Shown: positions 49,136 through 55,668, counted from the first letter of the stretch. The stretch is DNA of 64,000 bases from Kluyvera intermedia (GCF_034424175.1 NZ_CP139986.1:3410001-3474000), one strand, 5' to 3'. Numbers and translations are program-made. Notes: a model not told the origin generated them from the letters alone.

Positions 49136-49422
49136 GCCATCACCCCGTAAATTGATAAGACCCGACGCATTGCCGCACTGCTACGGCATTCGCTGAAAAT
49201 TAAATTCGTACTAACCCGACCTGATTTCTCATCGTCAGTCTCCAGCCGGTAATAGACCGTTCGCCAAAGCTTCGACTCGACAACAATCACGCCCTCACGG
49301 AATAACGTGTTAGTCGCCTGGCTAATGCAGGATCGGGAGCTTCCGTGAAAAGCGGCTACGTCAGTGGAGTTAAACGAGCGATGTGTTTTCAGGTATTCGA
49401 TAATTGCTTGTCGTGCTGTCAT
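49132..49422 (-). CDS. Winged-helix-like early protein
   Basis: 96 residues. MTARQAIIEYLKTHRSFNSTDVAAFHGSSRSCISQATNTLFREGVIVVESKLWRTVYYRL has the helix-helix-turn-helix-wing order of small winged-helix domains. Lies directly after the helicase-loader gene, where P or ren genes lie in lambda. A DNA-binding role is likely but unproven. Confidence 0.65.
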   Translation of the reverse strand: MTARQAIIEYLKTHRSFNSTDVAAFHGSSRSCISQATNTLFREGVIVVESKLWRTVYYRLETDDEKSGRVSTNLIFSECRSSAAMRRVLSIYGVMA

Positions 49423-50300
49423 GACTGGCTCCTGTAGCTATCCCAGGTGAATGACAAGGTGCAGCCGCCGCCGTCGTTCATGCGGTCAATGACGCGCTCC
49501 CCGATGAATGCCGATAACTCATCCTTGGTCTGGTTGCTGATCAGAATGGTGGGCTTCATTTTTTCGTACCGAGTGTTGATGATTTCAAACATGATCAGCT
49601 TCTCGGCCTCGCTTCCGAACTGAACGCCAACCTCATCAATAATCAGCAGGTCTACATGGGTGAAGTGCGATATCACTTCATCCTCGCTACGGGTTGATGT
49701 TTTAGACCATGTCGATTTGAAGTCGCGTGCAATTTTGAGTGCGGTAGTGAATATCACTGAACTCTGGTGATGCTCGATTACGTGGCGAGCTATCGCCAAT
49801 GCGAGATGATTTTTCCCTGTTCCTGGCTTTCCGCACATCACTAACCCACCGCCTTGCTTAAGACGTTCAGGCCATTTTGCTGCGTATGCCTGGCATACTC
49901 GCATGGCGCGATCGGCATCTTTCGTGACTGGTTGGTAGTTATCCAGGGTGCAGGAGGCAAACCGCTCAGGGATGCTCAGAGAGCTAAGCAGAGAATCAAT
50001 ATTTGCCTGCTTAGCGAGCCGCAGAGATTCCTGATGTTCAATTTCACGATCAGCAAGCTTGTCTCTCAGGCATGACGGGCATTTAGATTTCGATGAGATG
50101 ATTTCTCTTCCAGCGATCACCACTTTTCTGACAAATGCCGAGTAATCACCGTGTTTGCAGCAATTCGCATCGACCTCTTCAAAGGAAACTCCATCCTGCA
50201 ATTCCGGCTTAGGATTGCTTACTGACTCAAGCTCTCGACGCAATGACTCAATGTCTTTCAGTTGCCCGTCAAGAATCTGTTTGTGCATGTTGATATTCAT
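49419..50300 (-). CDS. DnaC-like helicase loader
   Basis: 293 residues from MNINMHKQILDGQLKD, with GAGGGA about 8 bases before ATG. Middle zinc-type motif (CCKHGDYSAF..KCPSCLRDK), then AAA+ ATPase: GLVMCGKPGTGKNHLALAIARH (the same unusual N-H after the Walker A lysine as in E. coli DnaC), Walker B VDLLIIDEVG, sensor ILISNQTKDEL and GERVIDRMNDGGG. It should bring host DnaB to the phage origin. Starts 2 bp after the initiator gene stop. Confidence 0.92.
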   Translation of the reverse strand: MNINMHKQILDGQLKDIESLRRELESVSNPKPELQDGVSFEEVDANCCKHGDYSAFVRKVVIAGREIISSKSKCPSCLRDKLADREIEHQESLRLAKQANIDSLLSSLSIPERFASCTLDNYQPVTKDADRAMRVCQAYAAKWPERLKQGGGLVMCGKPGTGKNHLALAIARHVIEHHQSSVIFTTALKIARDFKSTWSKTSTRSEDEVISHFTHVDLLIIDEVGVQFGSEAEKLIMFEIINTRYEKMKPTILISNQTKDELSAFIGERVIDRMNDGGGCTLSFTWDSYRSQS

Positions 50301-50302
50301 TG

Positions 50303-51157
50303 TTAGTCCCTCGCCCACGCAGGAATTTCGGTTTTCCCATAGTCTTTGCCAGCGAAATTCTCTGGAATTCGACTTTGAGGTTTTTGTTGCTGCTTACCAG
50401 CTTTAGGCTCAAACAGTCCTTGCCAGCCATTGGCGATGCTCTGGTTAATGATTTCTTCAGGTTGGTATCCGTTGTTCCTACAGCGTTCGAGAAGGTTTAT
50501 CGATTGTGTAACCGTCTGCTGGGATTTGATTGGCTTCTTCAGGTCATGCCTGTATGAAACCCATGAAGCCCATAGCGAGGAAGATAACCATTCTGGTAAT
50601 GCCGAATTGTTGGGGTCGAAACTAACGGGCTTAGGCGTCTTATTTGTTTTATTACTATTGTCTTTCTTGTCTTTTGTATGTTTGTCTTTTGTGTTTACCT
50701 GATTCGGGTAAGTGTCGTTACCTGATTCGGGTAAACTTTTCTTACCTGATTCGGGTAAAGTTACCTCTTTCAGGTAATGTTTTATTTTCTTACCTGATTC
50801 GGGTGAGTTAGCCCACTCGCTGACTGTTTTGTTAATCCCTACACTTCTCCCAGATTGGGAGAAAATCCCACGCTTCACTAATGCACTTTTTGCTGCTGAA
50901 CATTTATGAGAAAGAATCCCGGTTAGTGCAGAAAGTTGTTCATTGCTAACCCAATCAGATTTCTTGTTAAAGCCATAGGTTTTGCGCATTACAGCCATGA
51001 ATACCAGTAGCTGATGCTGAGACAAGCCAGCCAGCATGACAGCTTCAAGAAGTTCGTTGGCAATGCGCGTATAGCCATCTTCAAGATCTGCCACGCGCAG
51101 CTCCTTAAGTGCCACGTCAGGCACAGGGAAATTGATTACTCTGGCGATATTTGCCAT
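50303..51157 (-). CDS. Replication initiator, lambda O-like
   Basis: 284 residues. N-terminal winged-helix domain of the phage O family (DGYTRIANELLEAVMLAGLSQHQLLVFMAVMRKTYGFNKKSDWVSNEQLSALTG). The middle (about 117-154) is a low-complexity stretch with three PESG repeats, encoded by the origin iterons. The C-terminal part (WLSSSLWASWVSYRHDLKKPIKSQQTVTQSINLLERCRNNGYQPEEIINQSIANGWQGLFEP) is the helicase-loader contact domain found in many O/DnaD-like proteins. Binds its own gene. Confidence 0.9.
   Translation of the reverse strand: MANIARVINFPVPDVALKELRVADLEDGYTRIANELLEAVMLAGLSQHQLLVFMAVMRKTYGFNKKSDWVSNEQLSALTGILSHKCSAAKSALVKRGIFSQSGRSVGINKTVSEWANSPESGKKIKHYLKEVTLPESGKKSLPESGNDTYPNQVNTKDKHTKDKKDNSNKTNKTPKPVSFDPNNSALPEWLSSSLWASWVSYRHDLKKPIKSQQTVTQSINLLERCRNNGYQPEEIINQSIANGWQGLFEPKAGKQQQKPQSRIPENFAGKDYGKTEIPAWARD
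50695..50806. other. Phage replication origin: iterons inside the O-like gene
   Basis: Four copies of TTACCTGATTCGGGTRA at 50695-50711, 50718-50734, 50742-50758 and 50790-50806, plus a degenerate copy (TTACCTCTTTCAGGTAA) at 50761-50777. Start-to-start distances are 23, 24, 19 and 29 bp. Next to them (50600-50694) is a T-rich, AT-rich tract that could unwind. This is the lambda ori plan: O-binding iterons plus a DUE within O. Confidence 0.9.
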
Positions 51158-51189
51158 AATTACTCCTGTGAATTGATCCAGTTATTCGG

Positions 51190-51489
51190 CTAGAATTTCA
51201 TGGAAATCTGATCAGAGTCCTCGGTTGCCGCCGGGGACTTTTTCTTTGTGAGAACAGCAGCTACTTCCTTCGCAAGACGGGCCATGTCGTCATCGACAAC
51301 ACCCCACTCCAGAACAGCGAGAAGCATTGATAGCTTCGGCAGCATGCTTTCCTTCCAGCGCGTAATACCTGATTTATCCATACCCAGCGCTTTGGCTACG
51401 TTAGTGGAGCCACGCATGGCAATCTGATTCAGGATCCAAGACTCGATTTTTCGAGCCTGGTCTTTGTTTCGTGTCGTTGTGGTTTCCAT
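51190..51489 (-). CDS. cII: CII-like transcriptional activator
   Basis: 99 residues, near lambda CII (97). METTTTRNKDQARKIESWILNQIAMRGSTNVAKALGMDKSGITRWKESMLPKLSMLLAVLEWGVVDD: the helix-turn-helix VAKALGMDKSGITRW and the downstream helix LLAVLEWGVVDDD are CII hallmarks. AAGGAAC precedes ATG by 8. CII would activate repressor-establishment and integrase promoters. No clear CIII gene was found at the left operon, so the stability control is open. Confidence 0.92.
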   Translation of the reverse strand: METTTTRNKDQARKIESWILNQIAMRGSTNVAKALGMDKSGITRWKESMLPKLSMLLAVLEWGVVDDDMARLAKEVAAVLTKKKSPAATEDSDQISMKF

Positions 51490-51573
51490 TGTGTAAAGTT
51501 CCTTTGTGTTGAAATAGTTAAAAGGCCATGCGCAGATACGCATAGCCATTAAGACTTGTTTGTTATTTGAAGT

Positions 51574-51587
51574 TAGCTTTTCAGCTA
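51574..51587 (-). promoter_or_regulatory. nutR boxB hairpin
   Basis: Minus strand TAGCTGAAAAGCTA: 5-bp stem TAGCT/AGCTA around a GAAA tetraloop. It lies between cro and cII, exactly where nutR sits, and shares the core GCTGAAAAGC with the nutL hairpin at 54630-54643. A clear boxA was not found. Confidence 0.8.
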
Positions 51588-51619
51588 CGTAGGCCGGACG
51601 GCCGTTGTGAGGGTATTAA

Positions 51620-51835
51620 TTATGCTGCGTGGTGTTCAGGTGGGAACACGTCGTCAAGATTAACGGTTGCGCCTAACTTGTTTAGGCAGTCAACAATCGC
51701 TCGACAAGTTTTAAGGTCTGGGTGGCGTCTACCACACTCCCAATGACCTATTGCGCCTTGGCTACATCCAATAATGTCCGCCAACGTTGTTTGGGATACC
51801 TTCAAGGACTCCCGATACATTCTTAGGTTGCTCAT
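51620..51835 (-). CDS. cro: Cro-like repressor
   Basis: 71 residues from MSNLRMYRESLKVSQTTLADIIGCSQGAIGHWECGRRHPDLKTCRAIVDCLNKLGATVNLDDVFP. The helix-turn-helix QTTLADIIGCSQGAIGHWE is of the XRE type. First gene of the rightward early operon (minus strand here), GGAGG 5 bases before ATG. It should oppose CI at OR and OL and favour lytic growth. Confidence 0.9.
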   Translation of the reverse strand: MSNLRMYRESLKVSQTTLADIIGCSQGAIGHWECGRRHPDLKTCRAIVDCLNKLGATVNLDDVFPPEHHAA

Positions 51836-51861
51836 ACATCCTCCATAGTAACCATAACCAG

Positions 51862-51938
51862 ACAATACAATATGTACTTTGATAAAGCAACACAAAAAAT
51901 ACATAACGTGCATGGCTGATTGTAGTACAAAGCGTAAT
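51862..51938. promoter_or_regulatory. PR/PRM with three OR operators
   Basis: PR (minus strand): -35 TTGCTT (51885-51890), 17 bp, -10 TATTGT (51862-51867). Three 15-bp operator candidates: AATACAATATGTACT (51864-51878, over PR), AATACATAACGTGCA (51898-51912), AGTACAAAGCGTAAT (51924-51938, by PRM). Starts are 34 and 26 bp apart. The first differs at only 2 of 15 positions from the OL site at 54544-54558; the others match 10-11 of 15. A weak PRM is TACATA-17-TAGTAC. Confidence 0.8.
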
Positions 51939-51947
51939 AATGGCGAT

Positions 51948-52607
51948 ATGAATATGAAATGGAACGAACTGGCAAGAGCCAGAATGAAAGAGCTTGGCAT
52001 TACGCAAGAAATGCTGGCTGAAGAGCTTGGAATGACGCAGGGTGGCGTAGGTCACTGGTTGCGTGGATCGCGACATCCATCGTTAGATGAAATCGGGATT
52101 ATTTTTCAATATCTTGGGATTTCAAATGTTTCATTTAATCATGATGGTACATTCTCGATCTCTGGCCAGGTTACCAATGCGCCAGTGAAAAAGCAGTATG
52201 ACTACCCAGTATTCTCACATGTACAGGCTGGCATGTTCTCCCCTGAATTTCGCACATTCACCGAGCGTGATGCGGAACGATGGGTAAGCACAACGAAGAA
52301 AGCCAGCGACAATGCATTCTGGCTTGAAGTTGATGGTCACTCAATGACAGCACCACCTGGTTCAAAGCCAAGCTTCCCGGAAGGAATGTTGATTCTGGTA
52401 GACCCGGAAGAACCGGTCGATCCTGGTGACTTCTGCATTGCTCGCCTTGGTGGCGATGAGTTCACGTTCAAGAAGCTGATCAAAGACAGTGGGCAGGTAT
52501 TTCTACAGCCGCTAAATCCTCAGTTCCCTATGATGCCATGCAATGAGCATTGCCGGGTTGTAGGGAAGGTTGTTGCATCACAGTGGCCTGAAGAGACGTT
52601 TGGGTAA
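51948..52607 (+). CDS. cI: CI prophage repressor, S24 peptidase family
   Basis: 219 residues from MNMKWNELARARMKELGIT; longer in-frame starts overlap the operators. N-terminal helix-turn-helix QEMLAEELGMTQGGVGHWLRGSRHPS. C-terminal S24 domain with Ala94-Gly95 cleavage site (SHVQAGMFSP), Ser132 (VDGHSM) and Lys175/176 (FTFKKLI). RecA filaments would trigger self-cleavage, so the prophage should be SOS-inducible. The C-terminal part resembles P22 C2. It maintains lysogeny from PRM and heads an operon with two unknown genes. No strong ribosome site, as for lambda PRM transcripts. Confidence 0.93.
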   Translation: MNMKWNELARARMKELGITQEMLAEELGMTQGGVGHWLRGSRHPSLDEIGIIFQYLGISNVSFNHDGTFSISGQVTNAPVKKQYDYPVFSHVQAGMFSPEFRTFTERDAERWVSTTKKASDNAFWLEVDGHSMTAPPGSKPSFPEGMLILVDPEEPVDPGDFCIARLGGDEFTFKKLIKDSGQVFLQPLNPQFPMMPCNEHCRVVGKVVASQWPEETFG

Positions 52608-52676
52608 ATAAGTTTAGATTAAAACAAACTGTAATCAGTGACAAAATCAAGTTTCCTAGCAAGGGAGTAGTTAGAT

Positions 52677-52982
52677 ATGCCACAAATTAAAAAATCAAAA
52701 GATTTTAATACTAATTTTGCTGATGTTTTTATCACTACAGGCATGAATATTGGTGACAATGAATATTGTCAGATTACATTTTGCAGGCACATCGTTGATA
52801 ATATCAGCATCCCTGATGAAGCGAATCCCGATGCTGCCGCCAGTATGTACTTAGAGGCCACCAACACAATTACCCTCCCGATGTCTATGGCAAAAAACAT
52901 GGCACAGGCAATCCTTAATGCCCATATCGCTGATCCTGGCCTTGTAACTCCATTTGAGAGAAACGTCGAAATAAAGGATTAA
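52677..52982 (+). CDS. Unrecognised protein downstream of cI (101 residues)
   Basis: MPQIKKSKDFNTNFADVFITTGMNIGDNEYCQITFCRHIVDNISIPDEANPDAAASMYLEATNTITLPMSMAKNMAQAILNAHIADPG: a small alpha/beta protein with a beta-hairpin then a C-terminal helix (MSMAKNMAQAILNAH), loosely like DUF3467-type proteins. It follows cI by 69 bp, with AAGGGAG before ATG, and is followed 3 bp later by the coiled-coil membrane gene. In lambda this place belongs to rexAB, so expression in the lysogen is expected. Function unknown. Confidence 0.75.
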   Translation: MPQIKKSKDFNTNFADVFITTGMNIGDNEYCQITFCRHIVDNISIPDEANPDAAASMYLEATNTITLPMSMAKNMAQAILNAHIADPGLVTPFERNVEIKD

Positions 52983-52985
52983 TTC

Positions 52986-53573
52986 GTGGATCGCGCCTCA
53001 ATAGTCAGCTCATCGTCAGCAGCAGTCAAGGTTGACGCATATGTGATGCCTGCATATCATGAAAAAGCAGATGCGCAGCCTATTTTGCCATCAGAACCAA
53101 TTGAATTCAGTTTAGTGGCCCCTAGAACTAAGCCCACATCTGACGGTCCAAGTAATGCGCGACAAGCAAACTTAGAGGTAGACGACGTGGTCATTTCACG
53201 GGAAGAATTGGAAGCTAAACTAGCCCAAAATAAAGCTGAAGTCGATGTAATCGCTGCGGAAATGCGGCGCGAAATGGCTGAGTTTAGGGCTTTTCAGTCG
53301 CAGCAATTTACTGCAATAAGCACTTCTATCTCTGAAATCAAATCACAGATTTCCGGAGTCAATGGCGAAGTTACTGGCCTCAAAGGCCAGATTGATGGAT
53401 TGAAAACAACATCTGCAACCTTGCAATGGATGGTGGGGGCAATATTAGCTTTATTAGCTGTAATTCTCGCTCTCCCTCAAATGCAATCTTACCTTAAACC
53501 TGTCGACAACCATCAAACTCAAAGCGTACCTGTAAATCAACCTCAGCCCACCGCTACCGAAAGTCACAAATAA
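52986..53573 (+). CDS. Coiled-coil, tail-anchored membrane protein downstream of cI
   Basis: 195 residues with GTG start and AAAGGA 8 bases upstream. Disordered N-terminus (1-65), coiled coil (about 70-135: EELEAKLAQNKAEVDVIAAEMRREMAEFRAFQSQQF...SEIKSQISGVNGEVTGLKGQIDGLK), one membrane span (LQWMVGAILALLAVILAL), and a short Pro/Gln-rich end. Only 3 bp from the previous gene, so co-translated with it. A terminator follows at once. Soluble partner plus membrane protein in a repressor operon suggests an exclusion pair, but nothing identifies the mechanism. Confidence 0.75.
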   Translation: MDRASIVSSSSAAVKVDAYVMPAYHEKADAQPILPSEPIEFSLVAPRTKPTSDGPSNARQANLEVDDVVISREELEAKLAQNKAEVDVIAAEMRREMAEFRAFQSQQFTAISTSISEIKSQISGVNGEVTGLKGQIDGLKTTSATLQWMVGAILALLAVILALPQMQSYLKPVDNHQTQSVPVNQPQPTATESHK

Positions 53574-53597
53574 CCCGGCCACCGCGCCGGGTTTTTA
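53572..53597 (+). terminator. Terminator ending the cI operon
   Basis: AACCCGG / CCGGGTT stem around CCACCGCG, then TTTTTATTT. Core identical to the terminators at 54023 and 23548 (minus). Confidence 0.88.
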
Positions 53598-53598
53598 T

Positions 53599-53626
53599 TT
53601 GACCAGACTATTCATGGTGTTAAGAT
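53599..53626 (+). promoter_or_regulatory. Promoter of the lipoprotein moron
   Basis: TTGACC (53599-53604), 16 bp, TAAGAT (53621-53626), just after the cI-operon terminator and 31 bp before the lipoprotein start, so the gene has its own transcription unit. Confidence 0.6.
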
Positions 53627-53656
53627 GATTCCGATTGCAATCAAGGGAAATATAAA

Positions 53657-54013
53657 ATGAAGAAAGTAGTTCTTTTAGCGCTTGGAGCGCTTTTATTGTC
53701 TGGCTGTACTGTTCGTGTGGCCGATCTGACTGTGGCAAGCACCAAAAATTACAACCTCAACGGTGGTAAGTTCTACAAAGGTAAGCGAGTTACTGCTGAG
53801 GACAGCTATCCAGTAATCATCTTCCCTACTGGCATTCCTAACGTCAAAACCGCAGCAGACCGTGCGATCGAGAAAGACCGCTGCGCTGTTGGTCTGAGCG
53901 ATGTTGTGGTAACGCAGCTCAACCACGCGTTTATCTTCGGTAAAATCGGCCTACGCGTAGAAGGCAACTTAGTCATTGACCGTAGCCTTCCTGGTTGCGA
54001 AAACGCGAGCTAA
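53657..54013 (+). CDS. Prophage lipoprotein (moron)
   Basis: 118 residues. Signal with lipobox ALLLSGC (Cys17), followed by T-V, so probably an outer-membrane lipoprotein. The mature part has TVASTKNYNLNGGKFYKGKRVTAEDSYPVIIFPTGIPNVKTAADRAIEKDRCAVGLSDVVVTQ and a pair of cysteines (DRCAVG, PGCENAS). Own promoter in front and near-identical terminators on both sides make it a textbook moron. Surface lipoproteins of prophages often block superinfection at the receptor (for example Cor), a likely but unproven role. Confidence 0.82.
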   Translation: MKKVVLLALGALLLSGCTVRVADLTVASTKNYNLNGGKFYKGKRVTAEDSYPVIIFPTGIPNVKTAADRAIEKDRCAVGLSDVVVTQLNHAFIFGKIGLRVEGNLVIDRSLPGCENAS

Positions 54014-54022
54014 GTTCACTTC

Positions 54023-54048
54023 AACCCGGCCACCGCGCCGGGTTTTTA
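54023..54048. terminator. Terminator after the lipoprotein gene
   Basis: Same 25-base core as at 53572-53597, TTTTTACT following on the plus strand. It also overlaps the last bases of the converging gene at 54046. Confidence 0.88.
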
Positions 54049-54420
54049 CTGCCTCCACCCTTCCCTTTCCCTCTGCTCTTCTAGCTCATTCACTCTTTCG
54101 AAATTTTTTCTTTTCTTCATGATAGATATGAGTTGGCGATAGCCATGATGCGCTGGCGCGTAAAATTCCATATAGTATTTTTTCCCGGTCAGCTCTTCAT
54201 ACTCAGCAGCCTGATTATCATGCTTTTCCTTCAAAGCGGGAAAAGACAACTCGCCCAAAGCTATCTGCTGCTCACATAGCTGAACAGCCCTTTCCAGGTT
54301 GTCATCTATATCCCTTAACTTGTAGTGCCTTTTTATTTCTTCTTGAAGTTTAAAGTGCAGATCTATCACCTGGCTTCCGCTAAGCCACCGCAACTTATCC
54401 ACCCATTCTTTCTTATCCAT
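54046..54420 (-). CDS. Unrecognised protein near PL (124 residues)
   Basis: MDKKEWVDKLRWLSGSQVIDLHFKLQEEIKRHYKLRDIDDNLERAVQLCEQQIALGELSFPALKEKHDNQAAEYEELTGKKYYMEFYAPAHHGYRQLISIMKKRKNFERVNELEEQ: entirely helical, highly charged, no membrane span. Start chosen because GAGGG lies 8 bases before this ATG; another ATG is 6 bases upstream. It reads away from PL on the opposite strand, an isolated unit that ends at the terminator shared with the lipoprotein gene. Position recalls sieB of P22, but the sequence is not SieB-like. Confidence 0.7.
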   Translation of the reverse strand: MDKKEWVDKLRWLSGSQVIDLHFKLQEEIKRHYKLRDIDDNLERAVQLCEQQIALGELSFPALKEKHDNQAAEYEELTGKKYYMEFYAPAHHGYRQLISIMKKRKNFERVNELEEQREREGWRQ

Positions 54421-54517
54421 AACCATGCCCTCTTTGGTGTTTTTATGAGCATATCACCACAGATTAAAAATAAATACCTCACTCAAACAATACGTTATGG
54501 TGTTTTCTTTGATTTAT

Positions 54518-54560
54518 AGAACAAATTGTATTGACCAATTACAAGTACAACATGTACTAT
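54518..54560 (+). promoter_or_regulatory. PL promoter with two OL operators
   Basis: -35 TTGACC (54531-54536), 18 bp, -10 TACTAT (54555-54560). Operator AGTACAACATGTACT (54544-54558) covers spacer and -10 and is a near-perfect palindrome. AGAACAAATTGTATT (54518-54532; reverse AATACAATTTGTTCT) covers the -35. Both match the OR sites. CI or Cro bound here would shut off the left operon. Confidence 0.85.
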
Positions 54561-54629
54561 TAATTCCATCAACAGGACGCAACATTCACCAGGACGGTGA
54601 GAATACAACGATTCAGTGATGAATCTACG

Positions 54630-54643
54630 CGGCTGAAAAGCCG
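54630..54643 (+). promoter_or_regulatory. nutL boxB hairpin
   Basis: CGGCTGAAAAGCCG: 5-bp stem CGGCT/AGCCG around GAAA. It is 70 bp downstream of the PL -10. Stem bases differ from nutR but the loop and closing T-A pair are the same, as expected for the target of one N protein. Confidence 0.85.
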
Positions 54644-54655
54644 AAACAACCAAAG

Positions 54656-54759
54656 TGAACTTTGGGGTGAATGCAGAAGCTAACCTTCTCGGCGGAGGCG
54701 CTTGGCAATGAGTTCGCGACCGGAGTTAGTCGCCCGGCTGTGTTCACCACCAAAGTTCA
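54656..54759 (+). promoter_or_regulatory. Long stem-loop in the N leader, next to the N ribosome site
   Basis: TGAACTTTGGGGTGAA (54656-54671) pairs with TTCACC-A-CCAAAGTTCA (54743-54759): 16 bp with one bulged A, enclosing 71 nt. The N ribosome site TAGGAGG (54760-54766) abuts the right arm. In lambda a long leader stem cut by RNase III governs N translation; the layout here is the same. Confidence 0.75.
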
Positions 54760-54772
54760 TTAGGAGGTCACC

Positions 54773-55135
54773 ATGTCCCGCAGAACAGCATTCAATGGTT
54801 CAGCTTCAGGCCGCCGCCGTGAGCGACGCGCAGCTCTCCAGAGCGAATTAACAAGCAGTACCGAAACATTGCACCGCCCTACTCTTAGCCGCGCTCAGAA
54901 GCAGGCTCATGGCTCGCATTTCACACCTTCATGCATCGAAGAAGCAACGGCTATTAAGTCCGTTTCTCAGGATGCCAAGTCTCAGCAGGATGAGTACAAA
55001 CGCCAGCTGGAACGCGCGGTAATTGTATTTGGTTATGAGTTTGGCCATGCGCAGTTGGAGTCAGGAATGTGTCTGCCAGATGTGGCTTTATACGCAGCGG
55101 GGCATCGCAAATCCAAACAAGTCACCGCTCGCTGA
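54773..55135 (+). CDS. N-like transcription antiterminator
   Basis: 120 residues. The N-terminal arginine-rich motif SGRRRERRAALQSEL (about 12-26) is very close to lambda N RRRERRAEKQAQ, which binds boxB. The rest is disordered and polar, then FGYEFGHAQLESGMCLPDVALYAAGHRKSK. It is the first gene behind PL, nutL and the structured leader, with AGGAGG 6 bases before ATG. It should modify polymerase at nutL and nutR with host Nus factors so that it passes the terminators of both early operons. Confidence 0.85.
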   Translation: MSRRTAFNGSASGRRRERRAALQSELTSSTETLHRPTLSRAQKQAHGSHFTPSCIEEATAIKSVSQDAKSQQDEYKRQLERAVIVFGYEFGHAQLESGMCLPDVALYAAGHRKSKQVTAR

Positions 55136-55148
55136 TTTGAGGATGAAT

Positions 55149-55307
55149 ATGAAAAACAGCGTTAAATGTCCGGTCTGTGGCCGTGACTTCGACCCACGCA
55201 CACCGGTCTGCCACATCAGCAAGTATCACCAGTCTGCGAAGAATTGCGAGCTGGAGAAGATTCGAGACGCCAGGCGCAGATATTACACGCAACATTCAGG
55301 CCGATAG
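55149..55307 (+). CDS. Small zinc-finger protein
   Basis: 52 residues: MKNSVKCPVCGRDFDPRTPVCHISKYHQSAKNCELEKIRDARRRYYTQHSGR. CPVC and H-x4-H spacing makes a C2H2-like finger, then a basic helix. TGAGG lies 8 bases before this ATG; another ATG six bases upstream is too close to it. Follows N by 13 bp. Perhaps a nucleic-acid-binding early regulator. Confidence 0.7.
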   Translation: MKNSVKCPVCGRDFDPRTPVCHISKYHQSAKNCELEKIRDARRRYYTQHSGR

Positions 55308-55349
55308 CTCTTCACGAGGGGCTGACGGTAAACAAACAGAGAGGTGAGT

Positions 55350-55496
55350 ATGGAAGAAACCACAAATGAACTGGTCAGGAAAATGGCTGACCAGTTTTTA
55401 AAGGAAATGGAAGTTATTTCAGCGAACCAACAACGCTTTCAATTTCTTTTTGACGCTTATCAAAAGAGTCAACGAGAGAGTCTGGAGCGCCGTTAA
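55350..55496 (+). CDS. Small 48-residue early protein
   Basis: MEETTNELVRKMADQFLKEMEVISANQQRFQFLFDAYQKSQRESLERR: one amphipathic helix. GAGG lies 5 bases before ATG. Its last 83 bp overlap the end of an opposite-strand gene (55414-55668), so one of the two may not be translated. It follows the left-operon direction, which favours it. Confidence 0.5.
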   Translation: MEETTNELVRKMADQFLKEMEVISANQQRFQFLFDAYQKSQRESLERR

Positions 55497-55668
55497 CTGA
55501 GAGTTCGTAAGACTCTTTCAGCACTGCCCTTGCTTGTTGTGTTACTTCAGCAGGCAGATGCGCAATCGTAGCCATGAGGACGGCCTTGAGTGCGTTGTTT
55601 TTAGTCTCAAGCTCATCAACTCTTGCGCTCAATTCCTTAACTAAATATTCAACTTTAACTTCTGACAT
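55414..55668 (-). CDS. Small 84-residue protein antisense to the left operon
   Basis: MSEVKVEYLVKELSARVDELETKNNALKAVLMATIAHLPAEVTQQARAVLKESYELSVNGAPDSLVDSFDKRQKEIESVVGSLK: N-terminal coiled coil and regular helices, protein-like composition, AAGGAT 7 bases before ATG. It reads against the operon and overlaps the gene at 55350. Perhaps made in the lysogen when PL is silent. Confidence 0.6.
   Translation of the reverse strand: MSEVKVEYLVKELSARVDELETKNNALKAVLMATIAHLPAEVTQQARAVLKESYELSVNGAPDSLVDSFDKRQKEIESVVGSLK

Noticed and set aside
50695..50806. Regular short repeats looking like a small CRISPR array
   Set aside because: The repeats lie inside the O-like gene, the spacers are 2-12 bp, and the layout is that of origin iterons.
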